Made by a program: the position numbers and the translations under genes. DNA of 64,000 nt from Solwaraspora sp. WMMA2065 (GTDB lineage: Bacteria > Actinomycetota > Actinomycetes > Mycobacteriales > Micromonosporaceae): contig NZ_CP128361.1 in assembly GCF_030345075.1 (NCBI RefSeq), forward strand, positions 682,001 through 746,000, read 5' to 3'. Numbering within the stretch: position 1 is the stretch's first letter; each line of letters opens with the position of its first letter. The notes beneath the pieces were generated by a model that worked only from the letters and a program-made list of their open reading frames with translations, had not been told where the DNA came from and searched no databases. This document shows positions 19,867 through 28,737 of the stretch, piece after piece.

Positions 19867-21746
19867 CGGAAGAACCTCCAGGGGGGTGTGACGAAGGCGC
19901 AGCCGTCGATGTCGAGCAGCGCTGCCAAGGTGGGGTCGGCGGCGAGCAGGCCGGGCTCCGGGCAGACCGGCACCGCGGCGACGCCGCCGGCCCGCAGCTG
20001 CCCGACGGCGTCGGCGACCGGTAGCTCGGCCAACCGGTCGAGCGCACCGGCCAGGCCGGCCCCGCCGGTGATCCGGGCCAGCGACGTGGCCGTGGTGCCC
20101 TCGGGTACGGCGAGGTGCCCCCCGGCCGCCGGCAGCGGGCCGTCGAGCGGACCCCCGCGCGGGTGGGCCGGCTGCTCACCGCGCAGTACCGGTCCCTGCA
20201 GCACACCGGCGGCCGACAGCAGACTGCTGTCCACCCGTTGGCCCCGGCCGTCGCGGTGCCCGGCGACGAGTCCGGCGAGGACACCCTGGGCGGCGACCAG
20301 CCCACCGAGCACGTCCAGCATGGTCATCAGCGAACCTGCCGGAGGCTCACCGGCCGGCCGCAGCTGGGCGCCGAGCCCGGCGTACGCCTGCACCATGAAG
20401 TCGGTGCCCGGGGGCGGATCCGATCCGCGCGCGTCACCCCAGCCGGAGGCGTACGTGTACACCAGCCGTGGGTTGGCCGCCCACAGGTCACCGGCGTCCA
20501 GCCCCAGCCGCGCGGCCTTGCCCGGTGCCCAGTTGTGCAGGAACGCGTCGGCGGACGTGGCCAGCTCCCGGACCGTGGCCCGGCCGTCCGGGCTGCGCAG
20601 GTCGGCCTCGACGATCCGCTTGCCCCGGTTGAGCGCCAGAAACCGGGCCGAGCAGTCACCCACCATCGGCGGCATCCCCCGTAGCGGATCGCCGCCGGCC
20701 GGTTCGATCCGGATCACCTCGGCACCGAGCAGCCGCAGCACCTGCCCGGCGAGTGGCCCCTGGATCCGTCGACCTGCCTCGACCACGCGCAGGCCGGTCA
20801 ACGGTCCGCCCCCGGTGCCCCCGGCGGCACCGCCTGAGTCGACGCCGACGGCTCGGCGCTGCGGTCCAGCCGCGATCGTCCAGGGTGGTGTGTCGGCTCC
20901 CGGCAGGTAGTTGTCGCGGCTCCGGTCGGCATGGCCCCGTACCGGCTGGACCGCTACCCCGGCGGCTCCGGCCAACTCCTGCAACCGGGCCAACGGCACG
21001 GCGGCGACGGCGGCGTGCAGCTGCGCCGGCAGCGGAGCGGTCGCAGTCGCGTAGCGCAGCACGAAGGCCCGCCACGCGCGGGCCGCGACGGACGGCTCGA
21101 CACCGAGACCGGTCCACAACTGATGCCACGGTGCCGGATCGAGGGTCTCCAACTCCACCCACACCCCGTCGGCGCAGACGAACGGGGGCGGCGAGCCAGC
21201 CGCGGTCGGTGCCTCGACGTACTCCGGATCGTCGGCACTGCCGGCGGCAAGGTACTGCGACACGGTCAGCAGCGCCGCCCCGGCCACCGGCACCCGCACG
21301 CTCTCAGGCGCCGGGCCACCGCGCAACCCGGCCAGTAGCGCGGCCAGCACCCCCTGCCCGGCGACCACCGCGGCGGCGGTGCCGACGTAGTCCAGGCTGA
21401 TCCGTGCCGGCCCGCCCCGGGCCCGGCCGTGCACCGCCATCAGACCGTACCGGGCCTGAGCCGTCACCTCGTCCAACTCGGCCGGCCGCCCGGCGCCACC
21501 GGCCGGGTCCGCTGGCTCCGTCCAGTCCAGCTCGATCGGCAGCTGCGCCTCGTCCGGCCCAATCAGCCGCAGCGGCCCGGCGTCGCTGACCCGGTCGGCA
21601 CCGAGTTCGACGAGGTGACGGGCGAGTACCCGGTGCGCGGCGGTGCCCCCAGCGCCGGCCAGCCGGTGACCGGCCAGCGGACCGGCCGGAACTGGAACGC
21701 CCTGCGGTCCGACTACGGTACGGGTGCCTTCGGCATCAACTGTCAC
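19863..21746 (-). CDS. Two-domain CaiB/BaiF (family III) CoA-transferase
   Basis: A 627-residue protein with two CaiB/BaiF-like halves. The C-terminal half (from about 320, LTGLRVVEAGRRIQGPLAGQVLRLLGAEVIRIEP) is canonical and keeps the likely catalytic Asp in GTDFMVQA. The N-terminal half is diverged and its matching Asp is not evident. Fused double-domain members are known in which one half is catalytic. It would move CoA between carboxylic acids in the cytoplasm. The start is GTG 21746 with no obvious ribosome site. It begins the five-gene operon with ligase and metal-type ABC transporter. Confidence 0.85.
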   Translation of the reverse strand: MTVDAEGTRTVVGPQGVPVPAGPLAGHRLAGAGGTAAHRVLARHLVELGADRVSDAGPLRLIGPDEAQLPIELDWTEPADPAGGAGRPAELDEVTAQARYGLMAVHGRARGGPARISLDYVGTAAAVVAGQGVLAALLAGLRGGPAPESVRVPVAGAALLTVSQYLAAGSADDPEYVEAPTAAGSPPPFVCADGVWVELETLDPAPWHQLWTGLGVEPSVAARAWRAFVLRYATATAPLPAQLHAAVAAVPLARLQELAGAAGVAVQPVRGHADRSRDNYLPGADTPPWTIAAGPQRRAVGVDSGGAAGGTGGGPLTGLRVVEAGRRIQGPLAGQVLRLLGAEVIRIEPAGGDPLRGMPPMVGDCSARFLALNRGKRIVEADLRSPDGRATVRELATSADAFLHNWAPGKAARLGLDAGDLWAANPRLVYTYASGWGDARGSDPPPGTDFMVQAYAGLGAQLRPAGEPPAGSLMTMLDVLGGLVAAQGVLAGLVAGHRDGRGQRVDSSLLSAAGVLQGPVLRGEQPAHPRGGPLDGPLPAAGGHLAVPEGTTATSLARITGGAGLAGALDRLAELPVADAVGQLRAGGVAAVPVCPEPGLLAADPTLAALLDIDGCAFVTPPWRFFR

Positions 21747-21837
21747 GTCTGCTGTAGTCGCATGGGTCGTCTGTCCAGTTCCCGGGCGCTGCGATTTCCA
21801 GCTGTCCGATCACGATGGTGCGTTTGGGAGGTTCGCC

Positions 21838-23037
21838 GTGCATGTCCTTCAGCCTCAGGTGGCGGAGTTCGTCCGCAGCCAGGTGATTCCCGCCGAGGCC
21901 GCGCTCGCGGCCGGCGGTGAGCAGGGCCGGGCAGCGCTGGGCGCGCTGCAGCAGCGGGCCCGTGCCGCCGCGCTGTGGGCGATCCCGTTGCCGGTGGCAC
22001 TCGGCGGGCAGGGGCTGGGACTGACCGACTACGCGGGGATCGCCGAGGCCGAGGGGTACAGCGACTACGGCCCGGTGGCGCTCGGCTCCGATTCGCTTCT
22101 CGACGCCACGATGCTGGACACCTACGCGACGGCGGCGGTGCGTGACCGGTACCTGGGCCCGATGGTCGCCGGCAGATGCCCACCCAGCTTCGCGATGACC
22201 GAGCCGCAGGTGCCCGGGACCGACCCCGCGGCCCTGCGGACCAGTGCTGTCCGCGACGGCGACGACTGGGTGATCACCGGCCGGAAGTGGTTCACCAGTC
22301 GGGCCGCGGACGCCGGCTTCACCACCGTCGTTTGCCGAACCGGACCGGGGTCGGCCGACGACGACCCGACCGGTCGGAGCTCCCTCAGCCTGCTTCTGGT
22401 GCCGACCACCGCACCCGGCTACCGGATCGTCCGTCAGCTGCCGGTGCTCGGCGCCGGTGGGCAGTACGAGATCGCCTTGGACGGGGTCCGGGTGCCTGGC
22501 GACCACCTGATCGGCGCCGCCGGGGCCGGCCTGCGGATCGTCGCCGGCCGGCTGTCGCTCGGACGTACCCTGCGGTGCCTGCGGTGGCTCGGCCAGACCG
22601 CGCGAGCCTTCGACCTGATGTGCCGACGGCTGACCGGGCGCCAGGTCGGTACGGCGGTACTCGCGGACAAGCAGCTGCTGCACGGCTACGTCTTCGACAG
22701 CCACGCGGAGCTGGCCGCCGCCCGAGCTCTCACCCGGGCCGCCGTCGCGGCTCTCGCCGCCGGGGGCGACGCGCGGACCGCCACCGGCACCGCGAAGGTC
22801 GTCGCCGCCCGGGCGTTCCATGCCGTCGTCGACCGCGCCGTGCAGGCGTACGGGGCCGAGGGGCTCACCGACGACACCCCGCTGGCCATGCTGTTGCGCG
22901 CCGCCCGGGCGGCGCGGATCCTCGACGGCCCGGACGAGTTGCACGTCACCACCGTCGCCACCCGGCTGCTCGCCGACTACCAGGCGACCAACGGTGGCGT
23001 GGCGGACTGCGCGGCCAGCGCCGCGGCCAGGAAGTAA
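21838..23037 (+). CDS. Acyl-CoA dehydrogenase family protein
   Basis: A 399-residue flavoprotein that would introduce a double bond into an acyl-CoA. AMTEPQVPGTDPAALRT and VITGRKWFTSRAADAGF are the FAD-binding motifs, and DGPDELH near the C terminus holds the probable catalytic Glu, as in ACAD10/11-type members. The GTG at 21838 follows GGGAGG; a longer frame from 21724 reads through non-coding DNA. It diverges from the CoA-transferase/ligase operon, so it probably works in the same pathway. Its last 61 bases overlap the GH88 gene end on the other strand. Confidence 0.88.
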   Translation: MHVLQPQVAEFVRSQVIPAEAALAAGGEQGRAALGALQQRARAAALWAIPLPVALGGQGLGLTDYAGIAEAEGYSDYGPVALGSDSLLDATMLDTYATAAVRDRYLGPMVAGRCPPSFAMTEPQVPGTDPAALRTSAVRDGDDWVITGRKWFTSRAADAGFTTVVCRTGPGSADDDPTGRSSLSLLLVPTTAPGYRIVRQLPVLGAGGQYEIALDGVRVPGDHLIGAAGAGLRIVAGRLSLGRTLRCLRWLGQTARAFDLMCRRLTGRQVGTAVLADKQLLHGYVFDSHAELAAARALTRAAVAALAAGGDARTATGTAKVVAARAFHAVVDRAVQAYGAEGLTDDTPLAMLLRAARAARILDGPDELHVTTVATRLLADYQATNGGVADCAASAAARK

Positions 23038-24083
23038 CTGCCCCAGACGACCTCGTGCCGGGGCGCGACGGCCCTGTCCAGGTCGTAGCATCCGTCGCGT
23101 AACGTGCCGTCGGCGGCCAGGTGACCGGTGACGAGGGCAGCGGTCGTCGCGGTGGCGGCCGACCGGTAGCGGGCCGCCCACGGCGCGGGCCGTCCGCCGA
23201 GTGTCCACAGCGCGGCGGCGGCGATCGCCGCCGCCGAGGTGTCCGGCGGCGCACCGGCGCGACCGACCACCGCCGGCGGCACCCGGGACGCCGATCCGTT
23301 CTGCCCGGTGACCGCCAACCAGTGGTCGGCGGTGCGCCTCGCCACCTCGGTGAAGTCGCCGCCGAACCGGTCGGCGGCCACCGCGAAACCGAGCATCCCC
23401 CAGGCCTGCCCACGCGTCCACATCTCGCCGTCGGTCGACGGTGCACCCACGGCCGGTAGTTCGCGTTCGGCCAGCACCTGACCGTCGGCGGCCACCAGCA
23501 GGGTGGCGCAGCTCGCGGCGTGGCGTCGGGCCAGCTGCCGGGCTCCGCTCAGCGGCCCGTCGGCCCAGCACAGCAACGCCACCACGGCGGCCAGTGCGTC
23601 GATGCCGATCCGGGGCGTCGGTGGTCCACCGAACGCCGACCCGACCGGGAACACACCGGGACCGGCGTCGAACGACCCGGCGAGCGCACGAGCACCGGTC
23701 AGGGCGACCCGGGTCGCCGTCGTGTCCCGGCAGATCCGTCCGCCGACCGCGGCCGCCCCGTACCAGAACGTCATGGCCCGGGTCACGGTGTCGTCGCCGG
23801 CCCGTGCGGCGAGGCGTCCGGTCATCTCGGTCGCGGCGGCCCGGCAGGACGGGTCGCCGCGGACCGCGGTCCCCAACCAGTGGAGCCCGGCCCAGAAGCC
23901 GCCGGTCCAGGACCCGCGTCGGGTGCTCGTCCAGTCGCCGCTGGCCGGGTCGGCGTAGAGCGGGAACCGCTCGCCGACCACGGCACGGACGTGCGGCAGC
24001 CGGTCCAGCATCGCGTTCAGCGCGGTCCGGGGCTGCGGTGTGCCGACCCCGACCGGCGGCCGGGGTCCCGGCGGCGCGGTCAC
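22977..24083 (-). CDS. GH88-like unsaturated glucuronyl/rhamnogalacturonyl hydrolase
   Basis: A 368-residue intracellular glycoside hydrolase of the GH88/GH105 (alpha6/alpha6 barrel) type, which opens unsaturated sugars left by polysaccharide lyases. Landmarks are SWTGGFWAGLHWLG, RIGIDALAAVVALLCWA and EMWTRGQAWGMLGFA, with Asp residues in the expected general-acid regions. No signal peptide is seen. The GTG at 24083 overlaps the MFS stop by four bases (GTGA), so it is co-translated with a transporter that could bring in unsaturated oligosaccharides. The frame continuing upstream to 25238 is a shadow of the MFS gene. Confidence 0.82.
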   Translation of the reverse strand: MTAPPGPRPPVGVGTPQPRTALNAMLDRLPHVRAVVGERFPLYADPASGDWTSTRRGSWTGGFWAGLHWLGTAVRGDPSCRAAATEMTGRLAARAGDDTVTRAMTFWYGAAAVGGRICRDTTATRVALTGARALAGSFDAGPGVFPVGSAFGGPPTPRIGIDALAAVVALLCWADGPLSGARQLARRHAASCATLLVAADGQVLAERELPAVGAPSTDGEMWTRGQAWGMLGFAVAADRFGGDFTEVARRTADHWLAVTGQNGSASRVPPAVVGRAGAPPDTSAAAIAAAALWTLGGRPAPWAARYRSAATATTAALVTGHLAADGTLRDGCYDLDRAVAPRHEVVWGSYFLAAALAAQSATPPLVAW

Positions 24084-25249
24084 GCCGGCACCGGTTCGGC
24101 GGCGGTGCGGCTCCTCAGGCGCAGCCCGGCGAGCGCGGCGACGGCGAACACTACGGCGACCGCACCCCAGGCGAGCGGGTAGCCGCCATTGTCGGCGAGC
24201 AGACCGAAGCCGGTCGGCCCCACCACGAAGCCGCTGAAGAAGCCGGTCGAGACCAGCGCCGAGGCATGACCGGCCGGAGCCTTGCGGCGCACCACGGCGA
24301 GCATCGACACCGCGTTCGCGCCGGTGGCCGTCATCCCCACCCCGATCGCACCCAGCCACACCAGCGGCGTCCACTGCCCGGCCAGCAGCACCAGCGCGGC
24401 CGAGACCGCCGCCGCGGCCGACAGCAGTGGCAGTGCCGAAGTCACCACCGGAAGCCGGTCCGCCCAACGGGTCCACCACAGCCGTCCGAACACGCCGGCG
24501 GCGCCGAACACCGCCAACAGCGCGCCGGCCGACCAGCCGGCCAGTTGCAACTGCTGTACGCCGTACAGCGGCAGGTAGGTGTTGACCGCGGACAGGCCGG
24601 TGCCCAGCAGCAGCGAGTAGCCCATCAGACCGGCGACCTCCGCCGGTGGTCGTGACCACTGCCACCACGGTCCGGCCGGTGTGTCCCGTCGGGGTGGCCG
24701 GGGCACCTGCCACCACACCACCGCGAACAGCCCCACCGCGAGCAGGCCGGCCAGTCCCAGCGCCGTACGCCAGCCCGAGGCGGCCGCGACCGATGGCAGC
24801 GCCAGCCCGCAGATCACCGCGGCGAGCTGCACACCGGACTGTTTCACCCCGACAGCGGTGCCCCGCCGGGGTGCGGGTACCACTGTGGCCACCAGCACGT
24901 TGGTCGCGGGGTTCGCCAGCGCCATCCCCAGCCCGGCGACGGCGACCACCGCGACCAGCACCGGGTAGCTGCCGGTGACCGAGCCCGCCAGGAGCGCGGC
25001 CGCGACGACCGTCGCCAACCACAGCAGCCCCCGCCGGGGCCCGACCGCGTCGACCAGCCGTCCGGCCGACAACGACACCACCGCCGCCACCGCGAACGCG
25101 ACCGTCACCGGGACGCCTACCGCCGCTCGTGACACGCCCAGGTCCTCGGCCAGATACGGGCCGAGCGCACTGACCGCGTACAGCGGTAGCATCGACACCG
25201 CCATCGCCCATGTGGTTACCATCGTCGATGTCCGCCACCGCGTGGCCAT
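24080..25249 (-). CDS. MFS transporter coupled to the GH88 gene
   Basis: A 389-residue major facilitator with about 12 hydrophobic helices. The loop GRLVDAVGPRRGLLW between helices 2 and 3 is the family signature. The ATG at 25249 follows AGGGAGG. The four-base overlap with the GH88 gene suggests it imports or exports the sugar that GH88 acts on. The promoter lies in the 25250-25404 region, left of the duplicated SPFH fragment. Confidence 0.85.
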   Translation of the reverse strand: MATRWRTSTMVTTWAMAVSMLPLYAVSALGPYLAEDLGVSRAAVGVPVTVAFAVAAVVSLSAGRLVDAVGPRRGLLWLATVVAAALLAGSVTGSYPVLVAVVAVAGLGMALANPATNVLVATVVPAPRRGTAVGVKQSGVQLAAVICGLALPSVAAASGWRTALGLAGLLAVGLFAVVWWQVPRPPRRDTPAGPWWQWSRPPAEVAGLMGYSLLLGTGLSAVNTYLPLYGVQQLQLAGWSAGALLAVFGAAGVFGRLWWTRWADRLPVVTSALPLLSAAAAVSAALVLLAGQWTPLVWLGAIGVGMTATGANAVSMLAVVRRKAPAGHASALVSTGFFSGFVVGPTGFGLLADNGGYPLAWGAVAVVFAVAALAGLRLRSRTAAEPVPA

Positions 25250-25322
25250 CCGACGCCTCCCTTCATCGCCGCAACATCAGTCGGCCCGGCGAACCGTCGG
25301 GTTCCCGTTATCGTCGCCGGTC

Positions 25323-25339
25323 GTCGATCGATGATCGAC
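25323..25339. promoter_or_regulatory. Candidate operator upstream of the MFS-GH88 operon
   Basis: GTCGATC-GAT-GATCGAC is a perfect inverted repeat (seven-base arms, three-base centre), 74 bases upstream of the MFS start. Position suits an operator for a sugar-responsive regulator, but no regulator gene is adjacent. The remaining gap to 25404 holds a small hairpin (CGGCGAG/CTCGCCG near 25377-25394) and nothing else I can identify. Confidence 0.4.
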
Positions 25340-25404
25340 CGACACACCGCGCAGGGCAGACGACAACTGGCGCGTCCCGGCGAGCTGGCTCGCCGAGACG
25401 CGAT

Positions 25405-25677
25405 ATCGCCGCCGAGAACGAGGCCAAGGCGCAACGCCGGCTGGCCCAGGCGTACCGGGACAACCGGGCGGTCCTGCAGTACGAGCTGGCGCTGCGCCGG
25501 CTGGAGGTGGGCGCTGCGCTCGCCGGCAAGGCCCCGCAGCCGGTGGTGGTACGCACCGACGGTACCGGCGGCGGGGACGTCTCGGCACTGTCCACCCTGC
25601 TCACCGCGCAGTTGCTGCCGCGTACCGTTGCGTTGCCGGCCCGCGGCGCCGCCGCGAGCGCAGACGACGCCGACTGA
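25405..25677 (+). pseudogene. Duplicated 3' fragment of the SPFH gene (273-bp direct repeat, copy 2)
   Basis: This is an exact copy of 15618-15890: the last 90 codons of the second SPFH gene including its TGA, without start or promoter. No base has changed, including synonymous positions, so the duplication is very recent or kept identical by gene conversion (or is an assembly artefact). It lies between the MFS-GH88 operon and the GH43 gene. The TGA at its end is also the start of TGATCGACCGAC (25675-25686), a 12-base word that occurs just before the copy at 25332-25343, suggesting how it was inserted. Confidence 0.95.
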
Positions 25678-25747
25678 TCGACCGACCGAGGTCCGACCCC
25701 GGTCCGGGTACGGTGCATCCACCGCACACCGGACCGGGGAGGACGAC

Positions 25748-27268
25748 ATGACAATGGACGGATGGGTCGACGGTGGGTTCACCAACCCGGTGCTGCCCGG
25801 CTTCCACCCGGACCCGAGCGTCTGCCGGGTCGGCGACGACTACTACCTGGCCTGCTCCAGCTTCGAGTACTTTCCCGGCGTACCGATCCTCCACAGCCGC
25901 GACCTGGTCAACTGGACCCAGATCGGCAACGTGCTGGACCGCCCCGAGCAGCTGGCCATCCCCGCGTCGGCACCGTCGTCCGGCGGGATCTACGCACCCA
26001 CCCTGCGCCACCATGACGGCCGGTTCTGGCTGATCACCACCAACGTGGCGGACGGCGGCGGCAACCTGCTGGTCTCCGCCGCCGACCCGGCCGGTCCGTG
26101 GTCGGACCCGGTGCCGCTGCCCGGCGTGGCCGGCATCGACCCCGACCTGGCCTGGGACGACGACGGCAACTGCTGGTGCACGACCGCTGGCGTCGGGCAG
26201 GTCCGCATCGACCCGCGGACCGGTGCCGCGCTCGGACCGACCCGCCGGCTGTGGTCCGGCACCCCGGGAGCCCAGGCACCGGAAGCCCCGCACCTGTACC
26301 GGATCGGTGCCTACTGGTACCTGCTGATCGCCGAGGGTGGTACCGAACGCGGCCACGGTATCTCCGTCGCCCGGGGCCCGGCACCGGACGGCCCGTTCGA
26401 GCCGTGCCCGGCGAACCCGATCCTCACCCACCGCGGCACCGACCTGCCGATCCAGAACACCGGTCACGGCGACCTCATCCAGGCACCGGACGGCTCCTGG
26501 TGGCTGGTCCTGCTCGGCGCCCGACCGCGCGGCGGCACCCCCGGCTGGCACGTGCTCGGCCGGGAGACGTTCCTCGCCCCGGTCGACTGGGTCGACGACT
26601 GGCCGGTCGTCGGCGCGCTCACCGAGCGGATGACCGCCCCGCGCTGGCCGGCGGAGCCGGTGACACCGCCGCCGACCCGCGACGACTTCGACGGCGACCG
26701 GCTGCACCCACGGTGGCTGTCGGTGCGGTCCCGGCCCGCCGACGCCTGGTCGACGAGCCGGCCGCCCGGCTGGCTGACCCTGCACGCGCGCGGCGCGTCG
26801 CTCGACGCCCCGGACGTCACCTTCGTCGGCCGCCGTCAGCAGCACCTGTCCTGCCGGGTCCGGACCCTGATCGACCCGGGTGCCGGCCGGGGCGGCCTGG
26901 CGGTGCGGATGGACGAGAACCACCACTACGCGGTCGAGGCCGGCGGCGGCGGGGTGCACGTCGCGGCCCGGATCGGCCCGCTGCGGCCGGTGCTGGACGC
27001 CCGACCGGTGCCGCCCGGGCCGGTGGTGCTGCGGGTCGACGCCGTCCCGTCGCCGACCTGGCATCCTCGGCAGGGGCCGGACGTGCTGCGGCTCGGCCTC
27101 GAAACCGCCGACGGTGAGTTCACCGTCCTGGCCGAGCTCGACGGCCGTTACCTGTCGACCGAGGTCGCCGGAGGCTTCACCGGCCGGGTGATCGGCATGT
27201 ACGCCGCCACCGGCACGGTCCGCTTCGACTGGTTCGACTACCTCCCGGACCACGGCTGCCAGGTGTGA
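25748..27268 (+). CDS. Intracellular GH43 beta-xylosidase/alpha-arabinofuranosidase
   Basis: A 506-residue enzyme with no signal peptide. Residues about 8-310 are the GH43 propeller: NPVLPGFHPDPSVCRVGDDYYL holds the general-base Asp, GIDPDLAWDDDG the pKa-modulating Asp, and EAPHLYRIGAYWYLL the general-acid Glu. Residues about 320-506 are the concanavalin-like C-terminal domain of XynB-type enzymes. It would split xylo- or arabino-oligosaccharides inside the cell. The ATG at 25748 follows GGGGAGG; the longer frame from 25331 runs through the duplicated SPFH fragment out of frame and is rejected. Confidence 0.92.
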   Translation: MTMDGWVDGGFTNPVLPGFHPDPSVCRVGDDYYLACSSFEYFPGVPILHSRDLVNWTQIGNVLDRPEQLAIPASAPSSGGIYAPTLRHHDGRFWLITTNVADGGGNLLVSAADPAGPWSDPVPLPGVAGIDPDLAWDDDGNCWCTTAGVGQVRIDPRTGAALGPTRRLWSGTPGAQAPEAPHLYRIGAYWYLLIAEGGTERGHGISVARGPAPDGPFEPCPANPILTHRGTDLPIQNTGHGDLIQAPDGSWWLVLLGARPRGGTPGWHVLGRETFLAPVDWVDDWPVVGALTERMTAPRWPAEPVTPPPTRDDFDGDRLHPRWLSVRSRPADAWSTSRPPGWLTLHARGASLDAPDVTFVGRRQQHLSCRVRTLIDPGAGRGGLAVRMDENHHYAVEAGGGGVHVAARIGPLRPVLDARPVPPGPVVLRVDAVPSPTWHPRQGPDVLRLGLETADGEFTVLAELDGRYLSTEVAGGFTGRVIGMYAATGTVRFDWFDYLPDHGCQV

Positions 27269-27347
27269 CGGCTACCGCCATCGTCGCTGGTCACAGCCGG
27301 GGTGGCAGGTGTGACCGGCGTCCTTGGTGCCGATGATCACCGGTGGT

Positions 27348-27353
27348 TAGCGT
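27348..27353 (+). promoter_or_regulatory. -10 box of a probable leaderless transcript
   Basis: TAGCGT (fits TANNNT) lies six bases before the ATG at 27360, and no ribosome binding site is visible. This is the usual layout of leaderless genes in actinobacteria. Confidence 0.45.
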
Positions 27354-27359
27354 GACCGG

Positions 27360-28583
27360 ATGGTCTCACCCGGCACGGCCCGCGCCGACAGCCCGGCCGG
27401 TGTCCCACGGCCGCAGATCCCGCTGCTGCTCGGCGCGGTCTTCCTGGTCTTCCTCGGTCAGATGTCGATGAACCCGATCATCGCTCCGCTGGCCCGGGAG
27501 ATCGGCCTCGCCGAGTGGCAGGTCGGGGTGACGATCAGCATCTCCGCGTTGACGGTCGTGGCCACCAGCCAACTGTGGGGGCGCCGGTCCCAGTCATGGG
27601 GCCGCAAGCCGGTGCTGGTCGCGGCGTTCACCCTGGCCACCCTGACGATGGCGTTGTTCGCGCTGCTCGCCGACCTCGGCATGCGGGGCGTCGTGACCGG
27701 CAGCACGTTGTTCCTGCTCTTCGTGGCGTTCCGGGGCGTCGGGTTCGGAGCCGCGCTCGCCGCCGTGCCGCCGACCGCGCAGGCGTACATCGCCGACGTC
27801 ACCGACGACCAGTCCGCCCGGGTCAGGGGGATGGCCGGGATCGGGGCGGTGCAGGGCGTGGCGATGGTCGTCGGCGCGCTGGTGGGTGGGCTGCTCGCCG
27901 GGTTCGGGCTGATGGCTCCGCTGGTGGTGGTGCCGGTGCTGCTGGCCGCCGGGCTGGTCGTCGTCGCGGTGCGGCTACGCCGGGAGCACCGTACCGAGCT
28001 GATCGAGGAGCCGGTACGGGTCAGCGCGTGGGACGCCCGGGTGTGGCCGTACCTGCTCGCCGGGTTCGGCATGTTCACCGCGCTCGGCTTCATCCAGGTG
28101 GTCAGCGGATTCCTCGTCCAGGACCGGTTCGGACTGGATGCGGAGGCGACCGGGTTGATCGCCGGTACGGCGCTGCTCGCCGCCGGTGTCGGGATGGCGT
28201 TCGCGCAGACCGTCGTGGTGCCGCGTAGCGGCTGGCGGCCGGCGAGGCTGCTGCGGGTCGGCGGTGCTGTCGGGCTGGTCGGGTTCGCTCTGCTGGTGCC
28301 CGACACGCACATCGCGTTCCTGGTGGTCGCGATGGCCATGATCGGACTGGGTCTCGGTATCGCGATGCCCGGCTACGTCGCCGGTCCGACGCTGGCGGTT
28401 CGCCGCGAGGAACAGGGCGGGCTGGCCGGCCTGATCGGTGCCACCAATGGGCTCACCTTCGTGCTCGCACCGACCGCCAGTACGGCGTTGTACGCGGTCT
28501 GGGCGCCGCTGCCGGTACTGATCGGTGCTGTCGTGATGGCATGCATCACGGCCTTCGTCCTGATCCATCCCGCGTTCCGCTGA
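27360..28583 (+). CDS. MFS transporter
   Basis: A 407-residue major facilitator with about 12 hydrophobic helices, beginning GAVFLVFLGQMSMNPIIAPLAREIG. The loop GRRSQSWGRKPVL after helix 2 is the MFS signature and GIGAVQGVAMVVGALVGG fits helix 5. Drug exporters and small-molecule uptake systems share this pattern, so the cargo is open. It follows the GH43 gene after 91 bases with its own probable leaderless promoter. Confidence 0.85.
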   Translation: MVSPGTARADSPAGVPRPQIPLLLGAVFLVFLGQMSMNPIIAPLAREIGLAEWQVGVTISISALTVVATSQLWGRRSQSWGRKPVLVAAFTLATLTMALFALLADLGMRGVVTGSTLFLLFVAFRGVGFGAALAAVPPTAQAYIADVTDDQSARVRGMAGIGAVQGVAMVVGALVGGLLAGFGLMAPLVVVPVLLAAGLVVVAVRLRREHRTELIEEPVRVSAWDARVWPYLLAGFGMFTALGFIQVVSGFLVQDRFGLDAEATGLIAGTALLAAGVGMAFAQTVVVPRSGWRPARLLRVGGAVGLVGFALLVPDTHIAFLVVAMAMIGLGLGIAMPGYVAGPTLAVRREEQGGLAGLIGATNGLTFVLAPTASTALYAVWAPLPVLIGAVVMACITAFVLIHPAFR

Positions 28584-28704
28584 CGCGTCGCGGGCCTCGA
28601 TGATGCCCAAGGGATCAGCGCGGTCATCGTTGCGCGGCCCTATCCCCGGCGTCGACGAGCAGGGTCCCCCAGGTCGACCCGGCCGGGCAGCAGACTCCCG
28701 GTTG

Positions 28705-28732
28705 TTGACGTGATGACATCTATCAATATGAT
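28705..28732 (+). promoter_or_regulatory. Promoter of the pectate lyase gene
   Basis: TTGACG (28705-28710) and TATGAT (28727-28732) with a 16-base spacer make one of the best sigma-70-type promoters in the window. The surrounding DNA is AT-rich for this genome. The gap from 28584 to 28704 shows nothing else I can identify; from 28750 to 28925 it is a leader ending in the AGGAG ribosome site. Confidence 0.65.
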
Positions 28733-28737
28733 GTGTG

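Noticed and set aside
15891-25404. The block between the 273-bp repeats as an integrated mobile element with att sites
   Set aside because: No integrase, excisionase or transfer gene is in the block, and the repeat is much longer than usual att cores. I keep it as a duplication of unknown mechanism.
25331-25747. N-terminal extension of the GH43 xylosidase through the duplicated fragment
   Set aside because: The frame there differs from that of the SPFH fragment and is Arg-rich. A good ribosome site precedes the ATG at 25748.
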